The notes beneath the pieces are model-generated. The model worked only from the letters and a program-made list of their open reading frames with translations. It did no database searches and was not told the DNA's origin. The translations under genes were made by a program, and so were the position numbers. DNA of 64,000 nucleotides from Hyphomicrobiales bacterium (GTDB lineage: Bacteria > Pseudomonadota > Alphaproteobacteria > Rhizobiales > Xanthobacteraceae), in NCBI GenBank assembly GCA_017305555.1, contig JAFKKM010000027.1, positions 16,099 to 80,098 on the forward strand, in the 5' to 3' direction. Below are positions 39,853-49,233 of this stretch, in pieces. Every line of letters begins with the position of its first letter. The first letter of the stretch is position 1.

Positions 39853-40628
39853 TGGACGCCTTCCTCACCGCGCACAAACTGAGCGTTACCCTCGCCGGAC
39901 GCGAGGTGCTGCACGACATCTCGCTGGCGCTGCCGCGCCAGCATCTCGTTGCACTGGTCGGCCCGAACGGCGCCGGCAAGACCACACTGCTGCGCGCGCT
40001 CGCCGGGCTGTTGCCTGCGCAGGGCGCGATCCATGTCGGTGGCGATGCGCTTGCGTCGCTGTCGCTACGCGAGCGCGCCAAGCGTTTCGGCTATCTGCCG
40101 CAAGGCCACATGGTGCATTGGCCGCTGCCGGCGCGCGATATCGTCGCGCTCGGGCGCTATCCGCACGGCGCCACCGATCCGGCACGGCTGTCGCCCACCG
40201 ACGAAGCCGCCGTCGAACGTGCCATGCAGGCGACCGACGTGACGCAATTCAGCACCCGTCCCGCCACCGAACTCTCCGGCGGCGAGCGCAGCCGCGTCGC
40301 GCTGGCGCGCGTGCTGGCGGTGGAAGCGCCGGTGATCCTTGCCGACGAGCCGACCGCCGCGCTCGACCCGCGCTTTCAGATCGAGGTGATGAAGAACCTG
40401 CGGGCCGCAGCCGACAGCGGCATTCTCGCCATCGTCGTCACCCACGATCTCGGCCTCGCCGCGCGCTATGCCGACATGGTGATGGTGATGCAGGAAGGAC
40501 GGCTGGTGGCGCAAGGCGCGCCGGCCGAGGCATTGTCCGATGAGATCCTCGCCAACGTGTTCCGCGTCACCGCCTATCGCACCGGGCACGAGCACCGCAT
40601 GATCATCGTGCCGTGGGCCGGCGTGTGA
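39849..40628 (+). CDS. btuD: Vitamin B12 ABC transporter ATP-binding protein
   Basis: 259-residue FepC/BtuD-type ATPase: Walker A GPNGAGKTT, Q-loop LPQGHMVHWPL, signature ELSGGERSRVALARVL, Walker B VILADEPTAALD, H-loop VVTHDLGLAARYADMV. Overlaps btuC by four bases (ATGA). The binding protein gene btuF lies apart at 41745, beyond the opposite-strand cobC. Confidence 0.93.
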   Translation: MMDAFLTAHKLSVTLAGREVLHDISLALPRQHLVALVGPNGAGKTTLLRALAGLLPAQGAIHVGGDALASLSLRERAKRFGYLPQGHMVHWPLPARDIVALGRYPHGATDPARLSPTDEAAVERAMQATDVTQFSTRPATELSGGERSRVALARVLAVEAPVILADEPTAALDPRFQIEVMKNLRAAADSGILAIVVTHDLGLAARYADMVMVMQEGRLVAQGAPAEALSDEILANVFRVTAYRTGHEHRMIIVPWAGV

Positions 40629-40642
40629 GCGCGATGAGACAG

Positions 40643-40729
40643 CGTCATCCTGAGGTGCGAGCGAAGCGAGCCTCGAAGGATGCGCCGCCGCCCTTCGAGG
40701 TGCGCAAGGGCGCGCACCTCAGGGTGACG
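40643..40729. repeat. Inverted repeat, family D
   Basis: CGTCATCCTGAGGTGCGAGC and its imperfect mirror GCGCACCTCAGGGTGACG enclose CCTCGAAGGATG/CCCTTCGAGG inner arms. A second copy lies at 48581-48679 and a fragment near 63796-63808. The repeat runs into the 3' end of cobC and supplies its stop codon and last few codons. Confidence 0.7.
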
Positions 40730-41735
40730 GCCTCCCATTTGCTTCCAAGCGGCTTTCCGCCAGCGCCAGCGCGAATCGTTCGAGCGCCGCGTCGTCCGGC
40801 GGCAGGCCGAAGCGCAGCAGATCATCCGCCCAATCGAAGCGCCGGCACCAGATTCGCTGTCGCGCCAGCGTCGTATGGTAGGCTGACGCATGGCGATGCC
40901 TGACCAGACGAAACAGCGCCGTGCCACCGACAGCCGCAAACCCGGCGGTCTGCAAGACAGCGTCGAGCTTCGCGGCCTGTTCGCGCAATTTATTACGCGT
41001 CTCGCTCGCCCATCGCTCGTCCTCGAGCGCTACGCGGCCGACGGCGAGCGCCGGACCGGAGCAGATCCACGGCCCCATGGCCTCGCTGATCCGCGCGATC
41101 AGCCGTTGCGGTCCGATGGCGAAGCCGAGCCGCAGCCCGGCAAGGCCATAGAACTTGCCGAACGAACGCAGCACCACAACCGGCCATCGTTCGCACAACG
41201 CGACCGCGCTGATCGCGGGATCGAGGTCAGCGAACGCCTCATCGATCACCATCACACCGTCGCGCGCGGCAATCTGTTCCGCAACGCGCGCCAGCAGGGC
41301 GTGATCAACGACGCGACCATCGGGATTGTTCGGATTGACGATCACGACGTGACGGACGGCCTCCGACATTTGCTCGATCGCGCCGACGGCGACCGCCTCA
41401 TGCCCCGCCAATCGCCATGCGGCGGCGTGCTCGTTGTAGGTCGGCGAAACGATAGCAACAGCGCCGTGCGCCGCGAGACGTGGCAGCCACTGGATCAACG
41501 CCTGCGTGCCCGGCGCGGCAACGATGCCGATGTTATCCGGCACCGCATAAGCACGGCGCGCAGCGGCGAGCAGCGCGACTCCATCGACGCGCGACGGCAA
41601 GCGTTGCCAGATATCGTGCGGCAATGGCGGAAGCGGATAGGGATTCGGATTGATCCCGGTCGACAGATCCAGCCACGCGTCGGGCGTACCGCCAAACTGC
41701 GTCATCGCCTCGCTGAGATCGCCGCCGTGTTTCAT
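40719..41735 (-). CDS. cobC: L-threonine-O-3-phosphate decarboxylase-type protein
   Basis: 338-residue PLP enzyme (aminotransferase class I fold) that makes aminopropanol phosphate for the cobalamin nucleotide loop; called CobD in Salmonella. It opens HGGDLSEAMTQFGGTPDAWLDLSTGINP, with NPNNPDGR in the middle and the PLP lysine in LRSFGKFYGLAGLRLG. The ATG lies only nine bases from the btuF start on the other strand. The last codons fall in a family D repeat. Confidence 0.9.
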   Translation of the reverse strand: MKHGGDLSEAMTQFGGTPDAWLDLSTGINPNPYPLPPLPHDIWQRLPSRVDGVALLAAARRAYAVPDNIGIVAAPGTQALIQWLPRLAAHGAVAIVSPTYNEHAAAWRLAGHEAVAVGAIEQMSEAVRHVVIVNPNNPDGRVVDHALLARVAEQIAARDGVMVIDEAFADLDPAISAVALCERWPVVVLRSFGKFYGLAGLRLGFAIGPQRLIARISEAMGPWICSGPALAVGRVALEDERWASETRNKLREQAAKLDAVLQTAGFAAVGGTALFRLVRHRHASAYHTTLARQRIWCRRFDWADDLLRFGLPPDDAALERFALALAESRLEANGRPSP

Positions 41736-41744
41736 GCGCCCCTC

Positions 41745-42638
41745 ATGCCACGACGCGGCACGATGCGCGAGAGATTATCGCTTGCCGCCATCGGCATTCT
41801 CGCGGCAACGTCTGTTGCTCTCATCGCACCCGCGCGCGCGACGGAATTGCCGCGCATCGCTTCGATCAACGCCTGCACCGACCAGCTGCTGGTGGCACTG
41901 GCCGATCCCGATCAGATTCTCGGCCTCGGCCCCTATTCCCGCGACGCCACCCGTTCCTGGAGTGCCGCCGCCGCGCACCGCTATCCGCGCCTGTCGGGCG
42001 AAGCCGAGGACGTGCTGGTGCTGAAGCCGGACGTCGTGGTCGCCGGCAGCTTCACCAAGCGCGCCACCCGCGAGTTGCTAAAAGAGCATGGTCAAAAGGT
42101 CGTCACTTTCGACGTCGCGCATTCGCTCGACGAGGTGAAAGCGCAGATCCGCAAGATGGGTGAGGTGACACAACACCCCGACCGCGCCGAGACCTACATC
42201 GCGCGCATCGACGCCGCTCTCGCGCACACACGGCAGTTCGTCGCGAAGCGACATTATCGGGTGCTGTCGATCTCGCGGCGCGGCTGGGTATCCGGCAGCC
42301 GCAGCCTGATGAGTTCGCTGCTCGCCGAGATCGGGCTGACCAATGCCGCCGGCGAGCTTGGTCTCAAGTTCGGCGGCTTTGCCTCGCTGGAGGCCATTGT
42401 CAAACTGCAACCGGACTTCATCGTGGTGTCGAACGACAGCGATTTCGCCGAGGATGAAGGTCGCGCCTTCCTGTTGCATCCGGCGCTGGAGCACTTCTAT
42501 CCGCCGTCGAAGCGCCTGGTGGTACCGGAGCGGCTGACTGTCTGCGGCGGCCCGATGGTCGCCAACGCGCTGGAGCGCATCGTCAGCGAGATCACCCGCG
42601 CCGAGCACGACACCGGCATGACCACAGCAACGCACTGA
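41745..42638 (+). CDS. btuF: Periplasmic cobalamin-binding protein of the B12 ABC transporter
   Basis: 297-residue class III periplasmic binding protein. The signal peptide ends near PARATE. The mature part has RIASINACTDQLLVALADP, LGLGPYSRD, VLVLKPDVVVAGSFTKRAT and the C-terminal CGGPMVANALERIV. ATG 41745 or 41763 are both possible; the frame upstream to 40890 is a shadow of cobC. Its close spacing to the divergent cobC leaves no room for a promoter between them, so one must lie inside the neighbouring gene. Confidence 0.86.
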   Translation: MPRRGTMRERLSLAAIGILAATSVALIAPARATELPRIASINACTDQLLVALADPDQILGLGPYSRDATRSWSAAAAHRYPRLSGEAEDVLVLKPDVVVAGSFTKRATRELLKEHGQKVVTFDVAHSLDEVKAQIRKMGEVTQHPDRAETYIARIDAALAHTRQFVAKRHYRVLSISRRGWVSGSRSLMSSLLAEIGLTNAAGELGLKFGGFASLEAIVKLQPDFIVVSNDSDFAEDEGRAFLLHPALEHFYPPSKRLVVPERLTVCGGPMVANALERIVSEITRAEHDTGMTTATH

Positions 42639-42639
42639 C

Positions 42640-43608
42640 ATGTTGTCGTGGAGCGATACGCTTGTCATCACGCTGGTGGCGCTCGCTGCCGACGCCGTCA
42701 TCGGCGATCCGGACTGGCTGTGGCGGCGGCTGGCGCATCCGGTCGCGATCGTCGGACGTGCCATCGCGGCACTGGATCGCGTTCTCAATCGCGAAGCGTG
42801 GTCATCGGCACGGCGCAAGTTTTTCGGAATCGTCGCTATCCTGCTGCTGGCGATCGGCGCGATCTTCGCTGGATACGCCGTTGAAGCTATGATTCCACGC
42901 GGCCTCGCCGGCAACATCGCATTGGGCCTGCTGGCCTCGACGCTGATCGCGCAGAAGAGCCTCTATCAGCACGTCGCGCGGGTACATGCGGCCTTCGACA
43001 GCGGCGGACTCACAGCCGCGCGCGACGCCGTGAGCCTCATTGTCGGACGCGACCCCAACAGCCTCGATGAAAGCGGCGTCAGCCGCGCCGCCATCGAATC
43101 CTGCGCCGAGAATTTTTCCGACGGCGTTGTGGCGCCGACATTCTGGCTGGCCTTGCTCGGCCTGCCAGGATTGCTCGCCTACAAGGCGATCAACACCGCG
43201 GACTCGATGATCGGGCATCGCAGCGACAAATATCGGGATTTCGGCTGGGCCTCGGCACGGCTCGACGATCTCGTCAATCTTGTGCCTGCGCGGATCGCTG
43301 GCCTGTTGCTGGCATTGGCCGCGCCGCTCGCGCGCGGATCGATTGCGTTGGCCCTGAAAACAATGCGGCGCGATGCGCGACACCATCGCTCCCCCAATGC
43401 CGGCTGGCCGGAAAGCGCGATGGCTAGCGCGCTCGGCATCAAGCTCGCCGGCCCGCGCCGCTATGCCGAAGGATTGGTCGACGATCCCCATCTCAACGCC
43501 GACGGCCGAGACGCCACGCCCGCCGACATTCCTCGCGCATTGCGGATGCTGATGATGGCGTGCGCGATTCAGTTTGCGATTTACGCCGTGCTCGCATTCG
43601 TGTCCTGA
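42640..43608 (+). CDS. cbiB: Adenosylcobinamide-phosphate synthase
   Basis: 322-residue membrane protein (CobD/CbiB family) that joins aminopropanol phosphate to adenosylcobyric acid. Typical motifs: [61 protein letters not shown] and [26 protein letters not shown]. It starts one base after the btuF stop. The 3' end overlaps the convergent cobQ by 28 bases. The product of cobC at 40719 is its likely substrate source. Confidence 0.94.
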   Translation: MLSWSDTLVITLVALAADAVIGDPDWLWRRLAHPVAIVGRAIAALDRVLNREAWSSARRKFFGIVAILLLAIGAIFAGYAVEAMIPRGLAGNIALGLLASTLIAQKSLYQHVARVHAAFDSGGLTAARDAVSLIVGRDPNSLDESGVSRAAIESCAENFSDGVVAPTFWLALLGLPGLLAYKAINTADSMIGHRSDKYRDFGWASARLDDLVNLVPARIAGLLLALAAPLARGSIALALKTMRRDARHHRSPNAGWPESAMASALGIKLAGPRRYAEGLVDDPHLNADGRDATPADIPRALRMLMMACAIQFAIYAVLAFVS

Positions 43609-45068
43609 CGACGCCGCGCGATTGCGAGCAGCGCGTCGATATCGAGATGCGCTTCGAGATGATCGGCCAACGCATCCAGCGCGGTTTCGACCTGCGCCTC
43701 ATAAGCCAGCGACGAGGCCGTGCCCAAACCTTTCAACCACGCCGCGCGAAACGTGTCGCTGGAGAACAGCCCGTGCAAGTAAGTTCCCTGCACCCGTCCG
43801 TCGCGCGAGGTCGCGCCGTCGTGGCGCTCGCCGATCTTTAGCATGGGCCGCGCGCCGTCCGGCCCGTCGCTACGCCCGAGATGAATTTCGTAACCCTCGA
43901 CCGGAAGGCCACTGGCACAATGAACGCCTTGCGTCAGCGTGGTAGATTTGTCGCCCTGCATCACGGTATCGATATCAAGCAGCCCCAATCCTTCGACGCG
44001 GCCCGGCGCGCCGTCGAGCCCTTCGGGATCGGCGACGGACTTGCCGAGCATCTGATAGCCGCCGCACAGGCCCAGCACATGCCCGCCACGCCGCACATGC
44101 GCGGCGATGTCGATGTCCCAGCCTTGTGCGCGCAGGAAGGCGAGATCGCCGAGCGTCGATTTGCTGCCGGGCAGGATCACCACGTTCGCCTCGGCAGGAA
44201 TCGGCTCCCCCGGTCGCACGAAACGCAGGGCCACGCCGGGCTCCATCGCCAGCGGATCGAGATCGTCGAAATTGGCGATGCGCGCCAGCATCGGCACCGC
44301 GATCACGCAGGCCGCGCCGTCGCGCGCGGCGTTACTTTCAAGATCGAGCGCATCCTCGGCGGGCAGCCACGCCGCCTGCGGCAACCACGGCACCACGCCG
44401 AGCGAAGGCCAGCCGGTCATCCGCGTCACCGCATCGAGACCGGCATCGAACAGCTTCACCTCGCCGCGAAACTTGTTGATGAGGAAGCCGCGAATCTGCG
44501 CGCGCTCCTCCGGCTCCAGCACGACATGGGTGCCGACCAGACTGGCGATGACGCCGCCGCGATCGATATCGCCCGCCAGCACGACGGGGACATCGGCGGC
44601 GATGGCGAAACCCATGTTGGCGATGTCGCCTGCGCGCAAGTTGATTTCCGCCGGGCTGCCCGCGCCTTCCACCAACACGATATCGGCGTCACGCGAGAGA
44701 TGCGCGAAACTCTCAAGCACCAGCGGCAGCAGGTCTTTCTTCTTGTCGAGAAAATTCTTGGCGCGCAGCGTTCCCATGCGCTGCCCGCGCACGATCACCT
44801 GCGCGCCGGTGTCGGTCTCGGGCTTCAGCAGCACCGGGTTCATGTGCACACTCGGCGGCATCCGCGCCGCGCGCGCCTGCACCGCCTGCGCGCGACCGAT
44901 CTCGCCGCCGTCCACCGCGATCGCCGCGTTGTTCGACATGTTCTGCGGCTTGAACGGCGCGACGCGCAAGCCGCGCCGCACCAGCACCCGCGCAAGGCCC
45001 GCCACCAGCGTCGACTTGCCGGCGTTGGAGCCGGTCGCCTGGATCATCAGCGCGGAGGTGAGAGGCAT
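43581..45068 (-). CDS. cobQ: Cobyric acid synthase
   Basis: 495-residue glutamine-dependent amidotransferase amidating adenosylcobyrinic acid diamide. The N-terminal P-loop domain begins [19 protein letters not shown], followed by [12 protein letters not shown] and [12 protein letters not shown]. The C-terminal type I glutaminase domain has the nucleophile region [14 protein letters not shown] and the His in GTYLHGLF. Last gene of the minus-strand cobP-cobO-cobQ set, separated from cobO by a family A repeat. Confidence 0.95.
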   Translation of the reverse strand: MPLTSALMIQATGSNAGKSTLVAGLARVLVRRGLRVAPFKPQNMSNNAAIAVDGGEIGRAQAVQARAARMPPSVHMNPVLLKPETDTGAQVIVRGQRMGTLRAKNFLDKKKDLLPLVLESFAHLSRDADIVLVEGAGSPAEINLRAGDIANMGFAIAADVPVVLAGDIDRGGVIASLVGTHVVLEPEERAQIRGFLINKFRGEVKLFDAGLDAVTRMTGWPSLGVVPWLPQAAWLPAEDALDLESNAARDGAACVIAVPMLARIANFDDLDPLAMEPGVALRFVRPGEPIPAEANVVILPGSKSTLGDLAFLRAQGWDIDIAAHVRRGGHVLGLCGGYQMLGKSVADPEGLDGAPGRVEGLGLLDIDTVMQGDKSTTLTQGVHCASGLPVEGYEIHLGRSDGPDGARPMLKIGERHDGATSRDGRVQGTYLHGLFSSDTFRAAWLKGLGTASSLAYEAQVETALDALADHLEAHLDIDALLAIARRRQDTNASTA

Positions 45069-45125
45069 GGAAGGCTTACCGTGAGATTCAACGCAATGTA
45101 ACGCGGGGAACGAGGATTACCATGC

Positions 45126-45220
45126 TTCGTCATGCCCGGCTTTATGCCGGGCATCCACGTCCTACGGCTCATCCACCGCGACAAGACGTGGATGGCCGGG
45201 ACAAGCCCGGCCATGACGAA
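45126..45220. repeat. Long inverted repeat, family A
   Basis: Two hairpin arms (CGTCATGCCCGGC...GCCGGGCATCCACG and CGTGGATGGCCGG...CCGGCCATGACG) face each other around about 30 bases. It lies between cobO and cobQ on their transcript and could modulate readthrough or mRNA stability. Related units: 6159-6181 and 50396-50520. Confidence 0.7.
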
Positions 45221-45229
45221 ACGCCGTCG

Positions 45230-45856
45230 TCAAAACTCGATGCCCTTCTGCGCCTTCACGCCCTGACGGAACGGATGTTTCACCATGGTCATGTCGGTGA
45301 CGAGGTCGGCCATCTCGATCAGGCTGTCATGCGCATTGCGGCCGGTGATGACGACGTGTTTGTCGGCGGGCTTCTCCTCGCGCAGGAAGGTGAGGACCTC
45401 GTCAAGCGGCAGGTAATCGTAACGCAGCACGATGTTGAGTTCGTCCAGCAGTACCAACTGATGGCGGTCGTCGCGGATCAGCGTCTTGGCTTGCTCCCAG
45501 CCGGCGCGCGCGGCGGCGATGTCGCGGGCGCGGTCCTGCGTTTCCCAGGTGAAGCCTTCACCCATGATGTGCAGCGTCACCAGATCGGGAAATTTGTTCA
45601 AGAGCCGCGCTTCGCCGGTGTCCCACTTCGCCGACTTGGTGAACTGCACGATACCGACCGGCATGTCGTGGCCGATATGGCGGAACACCATGCCGAGCGC
45701 GGCGGAGGTCTTGCCCTTGCCGTTGCCGGTGTGAACGATGAGCAAGCCCTTCTCGACGGTCTTTTTTTCCATCATGCGGTCGCGCGCGGCCTTCAGCTTG
45801 CGCATCTTGTCGTTATGCTTGGCGTTTCGCGCGTCGTCGCCTGCCTGGTCGGTCAT
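45230..45856 (-). CDS. cobO: Cob(I)yrinic acid a,c-diamide adenosyltransferase
   Basis: 208-residue CobA/CobO/BtuR-type corrinoid adenosyltransferase. The modified P-loop GNGKGKTSAALGM, FRHIGHDMPVGIVQF, and LVLLDELNIVLRYDYLPLDEV with VVITGRNAHDSLIEMADLVT identify it. The start overlaps the cobP stop (ATGA at 45853-45856). It attaches the upper adenosyl ligand and so also serves salvaged cobinamides. Confidence 0.95.
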   Translation of the reverse strand: MTDQAGDDARNAKHNDKMRKLKAARDRMMEKKTVEKGLLIVHTGNGKGKTSAALGMVFRHIGHDMPVGIVQFTKSAKWDTGEARLLNKFPDLVTLHIMGEGFTWETQDRARDIAAARAGWEQAKTLIRDDRHQLVLLDELNIVLRYDYLPLDEVLTFLREEKPADKHVVITGRNAHDSLIEMADLVTDMTMVKHPFRQGVKAQKGIEF

Positions 45857-46410
45857 GATGCTCCCTCGCTAGATTCGCGTTTCAACCACAGCGGCAATCC
45901 GGCGGCGACGAACGCCACGTTTGGCACCGCTGCGGCAACAACTTGATTGAGCCGCCCCTGCGCGTCGCGGAAATCGCGGCCGAGCGGCGTTTCGGGCACG
46001 AGGCCGAGACCGACCTCGTTGGACACCAGCAGCACCGGATGCCGCATGCCGCGCAGCCATTCCGCCAATGCCCTGGTTTCGGCTTCGATATCGCGGACTG
46101 CGTGCATCAGGTTCGACAGCCACAATGTCAGGCAATCGACCAGCACGACACGGCCGTCGCCGGCTTCGCGCGTCAGCGCATCGACCAGCGCCAGCGGCTC
46201 CTCCACCGTACGCCAGCCGTCGCCGCGTTGCGCGCGGTGATGCGCGATCCGCGCGCGCATCTCGTCGTCGCCCGCGGTCGCGGTGGCGAGATAGACACGC
46301 GCCAACCCGCTCTCGCAGGCAAGCCGTTCGGCGAAACGCGATTTGCCCGAGCGCGCGCCGCCCAGCACCAATGTCGGGCGCGGAACGAACAAGGATGAAA
46401 CGTGCGGCAT
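45853..46410 (-). CDS. cobP: Adenosylcobinamide kinase / adenosylcobinamide-phosphate guanylyltransferase
   Basis: 185-residue bifunctional enzyme (CobU/CobP) activating adenosylcobinamide with GTP. P-loop LVLGGARSGKSRFAERLA near the N-terminus, HHRAQRGDGWRTVEEP with the guanylylated His region, and VSNEVGLGLVPETPLGRDFRDAQG near the end are diagnostic. First gene of the minus-strand operon under the second cobalamin riboswitch, about 100 bases downstream of it. Confidence 0.94.
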   Translation of the reverse strand: MPHVSSLFVPRPTLVLGGARSGKSRFAERLACESGLARVYLATATAGDDEMRARIAHHRAQRGDGWRTVEEPLALVDALTREAGDGRVVLVDCLTLWLSNLMHAVRDIEAETRALAEWLRGMRHPVLLVSNEVGLGLVPETPLGRDFRDAQGRLNQVVAAAVPNVAFVAAGLPLWLKRESSEGAS

Positions 46411-46458
46411 CAACGGCCCGGATCAGAACGCGAGCTTTGCCGGGTCGTGCCGCAGGCA

Positions 46459-46480
46459 AAAGCCGGCACGCGCTCGCCGG
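46459..46480 (-). terminator. Possible terminator in the cobP riboswitch expression platform
   Basis: On the minus strand a five-base-pair CCGGC/GCCGG stem with an eight-base loop is followed directly by TTTT, between the riboswitch and the cobP start. It could be the B12-dependent terminator, but the stem is short. Confidence 0.35.
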
Positions 46481-46518
46481 ATGCACCCCGCCCCGACGCC
46501 GTCAAAACACAATTCCCG

Positions 46519-46690
46519 ATGGCAGGTCTCCTGGCTCGCGGCTCAAAGCCCTGTCGCCGCCTTCCCGGACGAATCCAGTGGCTTCGGCACACGGCTCCTC
46601 TTGGCAGAGGCTCGCCACTCACAGTTGCGGGGGCAGCGCCGGAGTTGAAAACCGGCTTCCCTTTTCACCTTCCATATGGAAGGACCATCG
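46519..46690 (-). promoter_or_regulatory. Cobalamin riboswitch upstream of cobP-cobO-cobQ
   Basis: Read on the minus strand the conserved blocks appear in order: GGTGAAAAGGGAAGCCGG, GCGCTGCCCCCGCAACTGTG, CCACTGGATTCGTCC, GGGAAGGCGGCGACAGGG and the B12 box GCGAGCCAGGAGACCTGCC (complement of about 46519-46540). It faces cobP and should shut off the adenosylation and loop-assembly genes when coenzyme B12 is abundant. The gap 46411-46753 contains this element and the divergent promoters for cobT. Confidence 0.95.
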
Positions 46691-46753
46691 CCGTGAACGC
46701 TAGCCTTCGGCGAATGCGCGGTCAACCGCGCCGCGCCCGATGAGGACATCAAC

Positions 46754-47809
46754 ATGACCGATGCCAATGCCGCGCAATGGCCGCACCCCGACGTCGCGCC
46801 GCTCGACCGCGCGCAAGAGGCGGCGTTGCGCGCGCGGATCGACGGCAAGGCCAAGCCGCCGGGCGCGCTCGGCCGCATCGAGGAACTGGCGCTGCAACTC
46901 GGCCTGATCGCTCAGCCGGCCGAGCCGCGCGTAGATAACGCCGTGCTGCTGGTGTTCGCCGGCGACCACGGCATGACGGCCTCCGGGGTCTCGCAGTATC
47001 CATCGGACGTGACAGCGGCGATGGTGAGAACGTTTCTCGCCGGCCGTGCCAGCGCCAACGCATTTGCTGCTGCCACCGGCGCGCGGTTGCGCGTGATCGA
47101 TGCCGGCGTCGCCGCCGACCTGCCGCCGCATCCCGACCTGATCGACGCGAAAATCGCGCGCGGCACCGTCGATGCGGTACATGCGCCCGCGATGTCTCGC
47201 GAACAAGCCATCGCGGCGCTGACGCGCGGCTGCGAGATCGCGACGCAAGAAATTCAGGATGGGGCCGACGTCGTCGCCATCGGCGAAATGGGCATCGGCA
47301 ACACCGCTTCCGCCGCGCTGCTCGCGCATCGCCTCGCGCCAGCGCCGCTGGACGATTGCATCGGCGTCGGCGCCGGCCAAAGCGACGAGGGACTGGCGCG
47401 CAAGCGCGCCGTGCTGGCGCAAGCCGCCGCGCGCAGCGATGCCGCCGCGCCGCTCGATGTGCTAGCCGAGTTCGGCGGCTTCGAAATCGCCATGATGGCG
47501 GGCGCGGTGATCGGCGCTGCCGCGTCGCGATGCCCGGTCATCGTCGACGGCTTCATTTCCAGTGCCGCCGCGCTGGTAGCGGTGCGGCTGTGCCCGGCCG
47601 CGCGCGACACTTGCGTGTTCGCGCATCGCTCGGCCGAACGCGGCCACGGCCTCGTGCTCGACGCCATGCAGGCCGCGCCACTGCTCGATCTCGGGCTGCG
47701 GCTCGGCGAAGGCACCGGCGCGCTGCTGGCGTTGCCGCTGCTGCGCGCCGCCGCGCGGCTCGTCACCGATGTCGCAAGCCTCGACGATGTGTTGAGCGGA
47801 GCGATCTAA
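46754..47809 (+). CDS. cobT: Nicotinate-nucleotide-dimethylbenzimidazole phosphoribosyltransferase
   Basis: 351-residue enzyme that makes alpha-ribazole phosphate for the lower ligand. Motifs: AKPPGALGRIEELALQLG, VFAGDHGMTASGVSQYPSDVT, IGEMGIGNTASAALLAHRL, GFEIAMMAGAVIGAA and the catalytic Glu near the C-terminus in LRLGEGTGALLALPLL. Divergent from the cobP operon and adjacent to cobS with one spacer base. Confidence 0.95.
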   Translation: MTDANAAQWPHPDVAPLDRAQEAALRARIDGKAKPPGALGRIEELALQLGLIAQPAEPRVDNAVLLVFAGDHGMTASGVSQYPSDVTAAMVRTFLAGRASANAFAAATGARLRVIDAGVAADLPPHPDLIDAKIARGTVDAVHAPAMSREQAIAALTRGCEIATQEIQDGADVVAIGEMGIGNTASAALLAHRLAPAPLDDCIGVGAGQSDEGLARKRAVLAQAAARSDAAAPLDVLAEFGGFEIAMMAGAVIGAAASRCPVIVDGFISSAAALVAVRLCPAARDTCVFAHRSAERGHGLVLDAMQAAPLLDLGLRLGEGTGALLALPLLRAAARLVTDVASLDDVLSGAI

Positions 47810-48574
47810 ATGAGCGAGATGGAGCACTTCCGCAACGCCGTGCGCTTCATGACCATCCTGCCGGTACGTTCGGTGAGCGGCGAGATCGCGCCAGACTGGC
47901 TGACACGCTGCCTGAAATATTCGCCGCTAGTCGGCATCGGCATCGGTCTCGCGTCGGGGCTCGTACTACTGATCGCAACCGAACTGTGGAACGAGACCAT
48001 CGCCGCGATGCTGGCGGTGGCGACCAGCATCGCGCTGACCGGCGCACTGCACGAGGATGGCTTCGCCGATACCTTCGACGGATTCGGCGGCGGCTTCACG
48101 GTGGAGAAGCGCCTTACCATCATGAAGGACAGCCGCATCGGCACTTATGGCGCGCTGGCGCTCGGCCTCAATGTCGCGCTGCGGATCGCGGCACTGGCGG
48201 TGCTGACGTCATGGCAGGGCGTCGCCGCGCTGATCGCCGCGCACGCGGCGGCGCGCGCCGCACCGGCCTGGGTGATGACGCGCCTTTCCTACAGCGGCGA
48301 TGTCAGCGCGATGAAAGTTGCCTATGCCGAATCGCGGCCGCGCACCGATGAATTGCAGCTCGGGCTGATCTTCGTGTTGCTGGCGATCCTGCCGCTGACC
48401 TTGATCTCCGCGCCGGCGGTGGCGTTCGGCGCGCTGCTCGGCGTGGCGCTGGCGGCATTGCTGGCGCTGTGGGCGCGGCGGCTGATCGGTGGCTACACCG
48501 GCGACGTGCTCGGCGGCATCGAACAGGCATTCGAGATCGGCTTCCTGCTCGGCGTCGCCGCGCTGTTGGGATAG
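47810..48574 (+). CDS. cobS: Adenosylcobinamide-GDP ribazoletransferase (cobalamin synthase)
   Basis: 254-residue membrane enzyme (CobS/CobV) joining alpha-ribazole to adenosylcobinamide-GDP, the last step of B12 assembly. It has the early RFMTILPV segment, the metal-binding ALHEDGFADTFDGFGGG, and KDSRIGTYGALAL, with about six TM segments. Directly downstream of cobT in one operon. A family D repeat follows the stop. Confidence 0.95.
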   Translation: MSEMEHFRNAVRFMTILPVRSVSGEIAPDWLTRCLKYSPLVGIGIGLASGLVLLIATELWNETIAAMLAVATSIALTGALHEDGFADTFDGFGGGFTVEKRLTIMKDSRIGTYGALALGLNVALRIAALAVLTSWQGVAALIAAHAAARAAPAWVMTRLSYSGDVSAMKVAYAESRPRTDELQLGLIFVLLAILPLTLISAPAVAFGALLGVALAALLALWARRLIGGYTGDVLGGIEQAFEIGFLLGVAALLG

Positions 48575-48580
48575 ACGAAT

Positions 48581-48679
48581 CGTCACCCTGAGGTGCGCCG
48601 CGCAAAGCGCGGAGCCTCGAAGGGCGACGGCCACGATGCCATCCTTCGAGGCTCGCTTCGCTCGCACCTCGGGATGACG
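48581..48679. repeat. Inverted repeat, family D
   Basis: CGTCACCCTGAGGTGCG and GCACCTCGGGATGACG form the outer arms; CCTCGAAGGGCGA and ATCCTTCGAGG form inner arms. Second copy of the unit at 40643-40729. It lies between convergent cobS and the phosphatase gene. Confidence 0.7.
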
Positions 48680-48690
48680 CCGCCATCGGT

Positions 48691-49233
48691 TTAGAAATTC
48701 AGCTCCAGCCGATACGGCATCCCCTCGAACGCCTCCGCGCCGCGGCCGATGCGGGCGATGGCGTCGACCATCGCGCCGTTGCGTCCCAGCAGATCGTCCG
48801 CCAGCGCCACCATCCGCCGGTTCGGCGTGACGAACGGCGCACGTGCGCGCAACGCGGTTGCAAGTTCATCCTCGCATCCGGGATGGCGGTCGCAAGCAAG
48901 GGTGTAAGCCGCCGCACTCGAGCGGCTGATGCCAGCCCAGCAATGAACCAACAGGGGTGTTTCACGCGCGCGAGCGCGGCCGAAATCAAGCATCGCCGCA
49001 ATCATCTCGCCGCTCGGCACGATCAGCCCTTCGCGCGCCTCGACGATATCGTGAAACACCAGATGCAGACGTCGCTGCGGCCTCAGCGCAGCGAGCGCCT
49101 CCGCGTTGGTATCGGGCGATAACAGCGTCAACAGATCGTAGGAGGGGAGCCCGCGTGCAACCTCGTGCACCGCGCTCAGCGACGCAACGTGGATTGCGCC
49201 GTCGTTCAAAGACGAAACAGCCTCAGCCGGCAA
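48691..49233 (-). CDS. Tyrosine/dual-specificity phosphatase-like protein
   Basis: 180 residues with the Cys-based phosphatase loop VHCWAGISRSSA (HC-x5-R-S) in the C-terminal half and a preceding Asp-bearing FHDIVEAREG region. It overlaps the 3' end of the upstream metallo-hydrolase/rhodanese gene by 11 bases and so belongs to the same transcript. A small phosphatase beside persulfide-handling genes suggests a link, but the substrate is unknown. Confidence 0.75.
   Translation of the reverse strand: MPAEAVSSLNDGAIHVASLSAVHEVARGLPSYDLLTLLSPDTNAEALAALRPQRRLHLVFHDIVEAREGLIVPSGEMIAAMLDFGRARARETPLLVHCWAGISRSSAAAYTLACDRHPGCEDELATALRARAPFVTPNRRMVALADDLLGRNGAMVDAIARIGRGAEAFEGMPYRLELNF

Noticed and set aside
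40890..41744. N-terminal extension of btuF to 582 residues
   Set aside because: This part is antisense to cobC; the signal peptide begins at 41745 or 41763.
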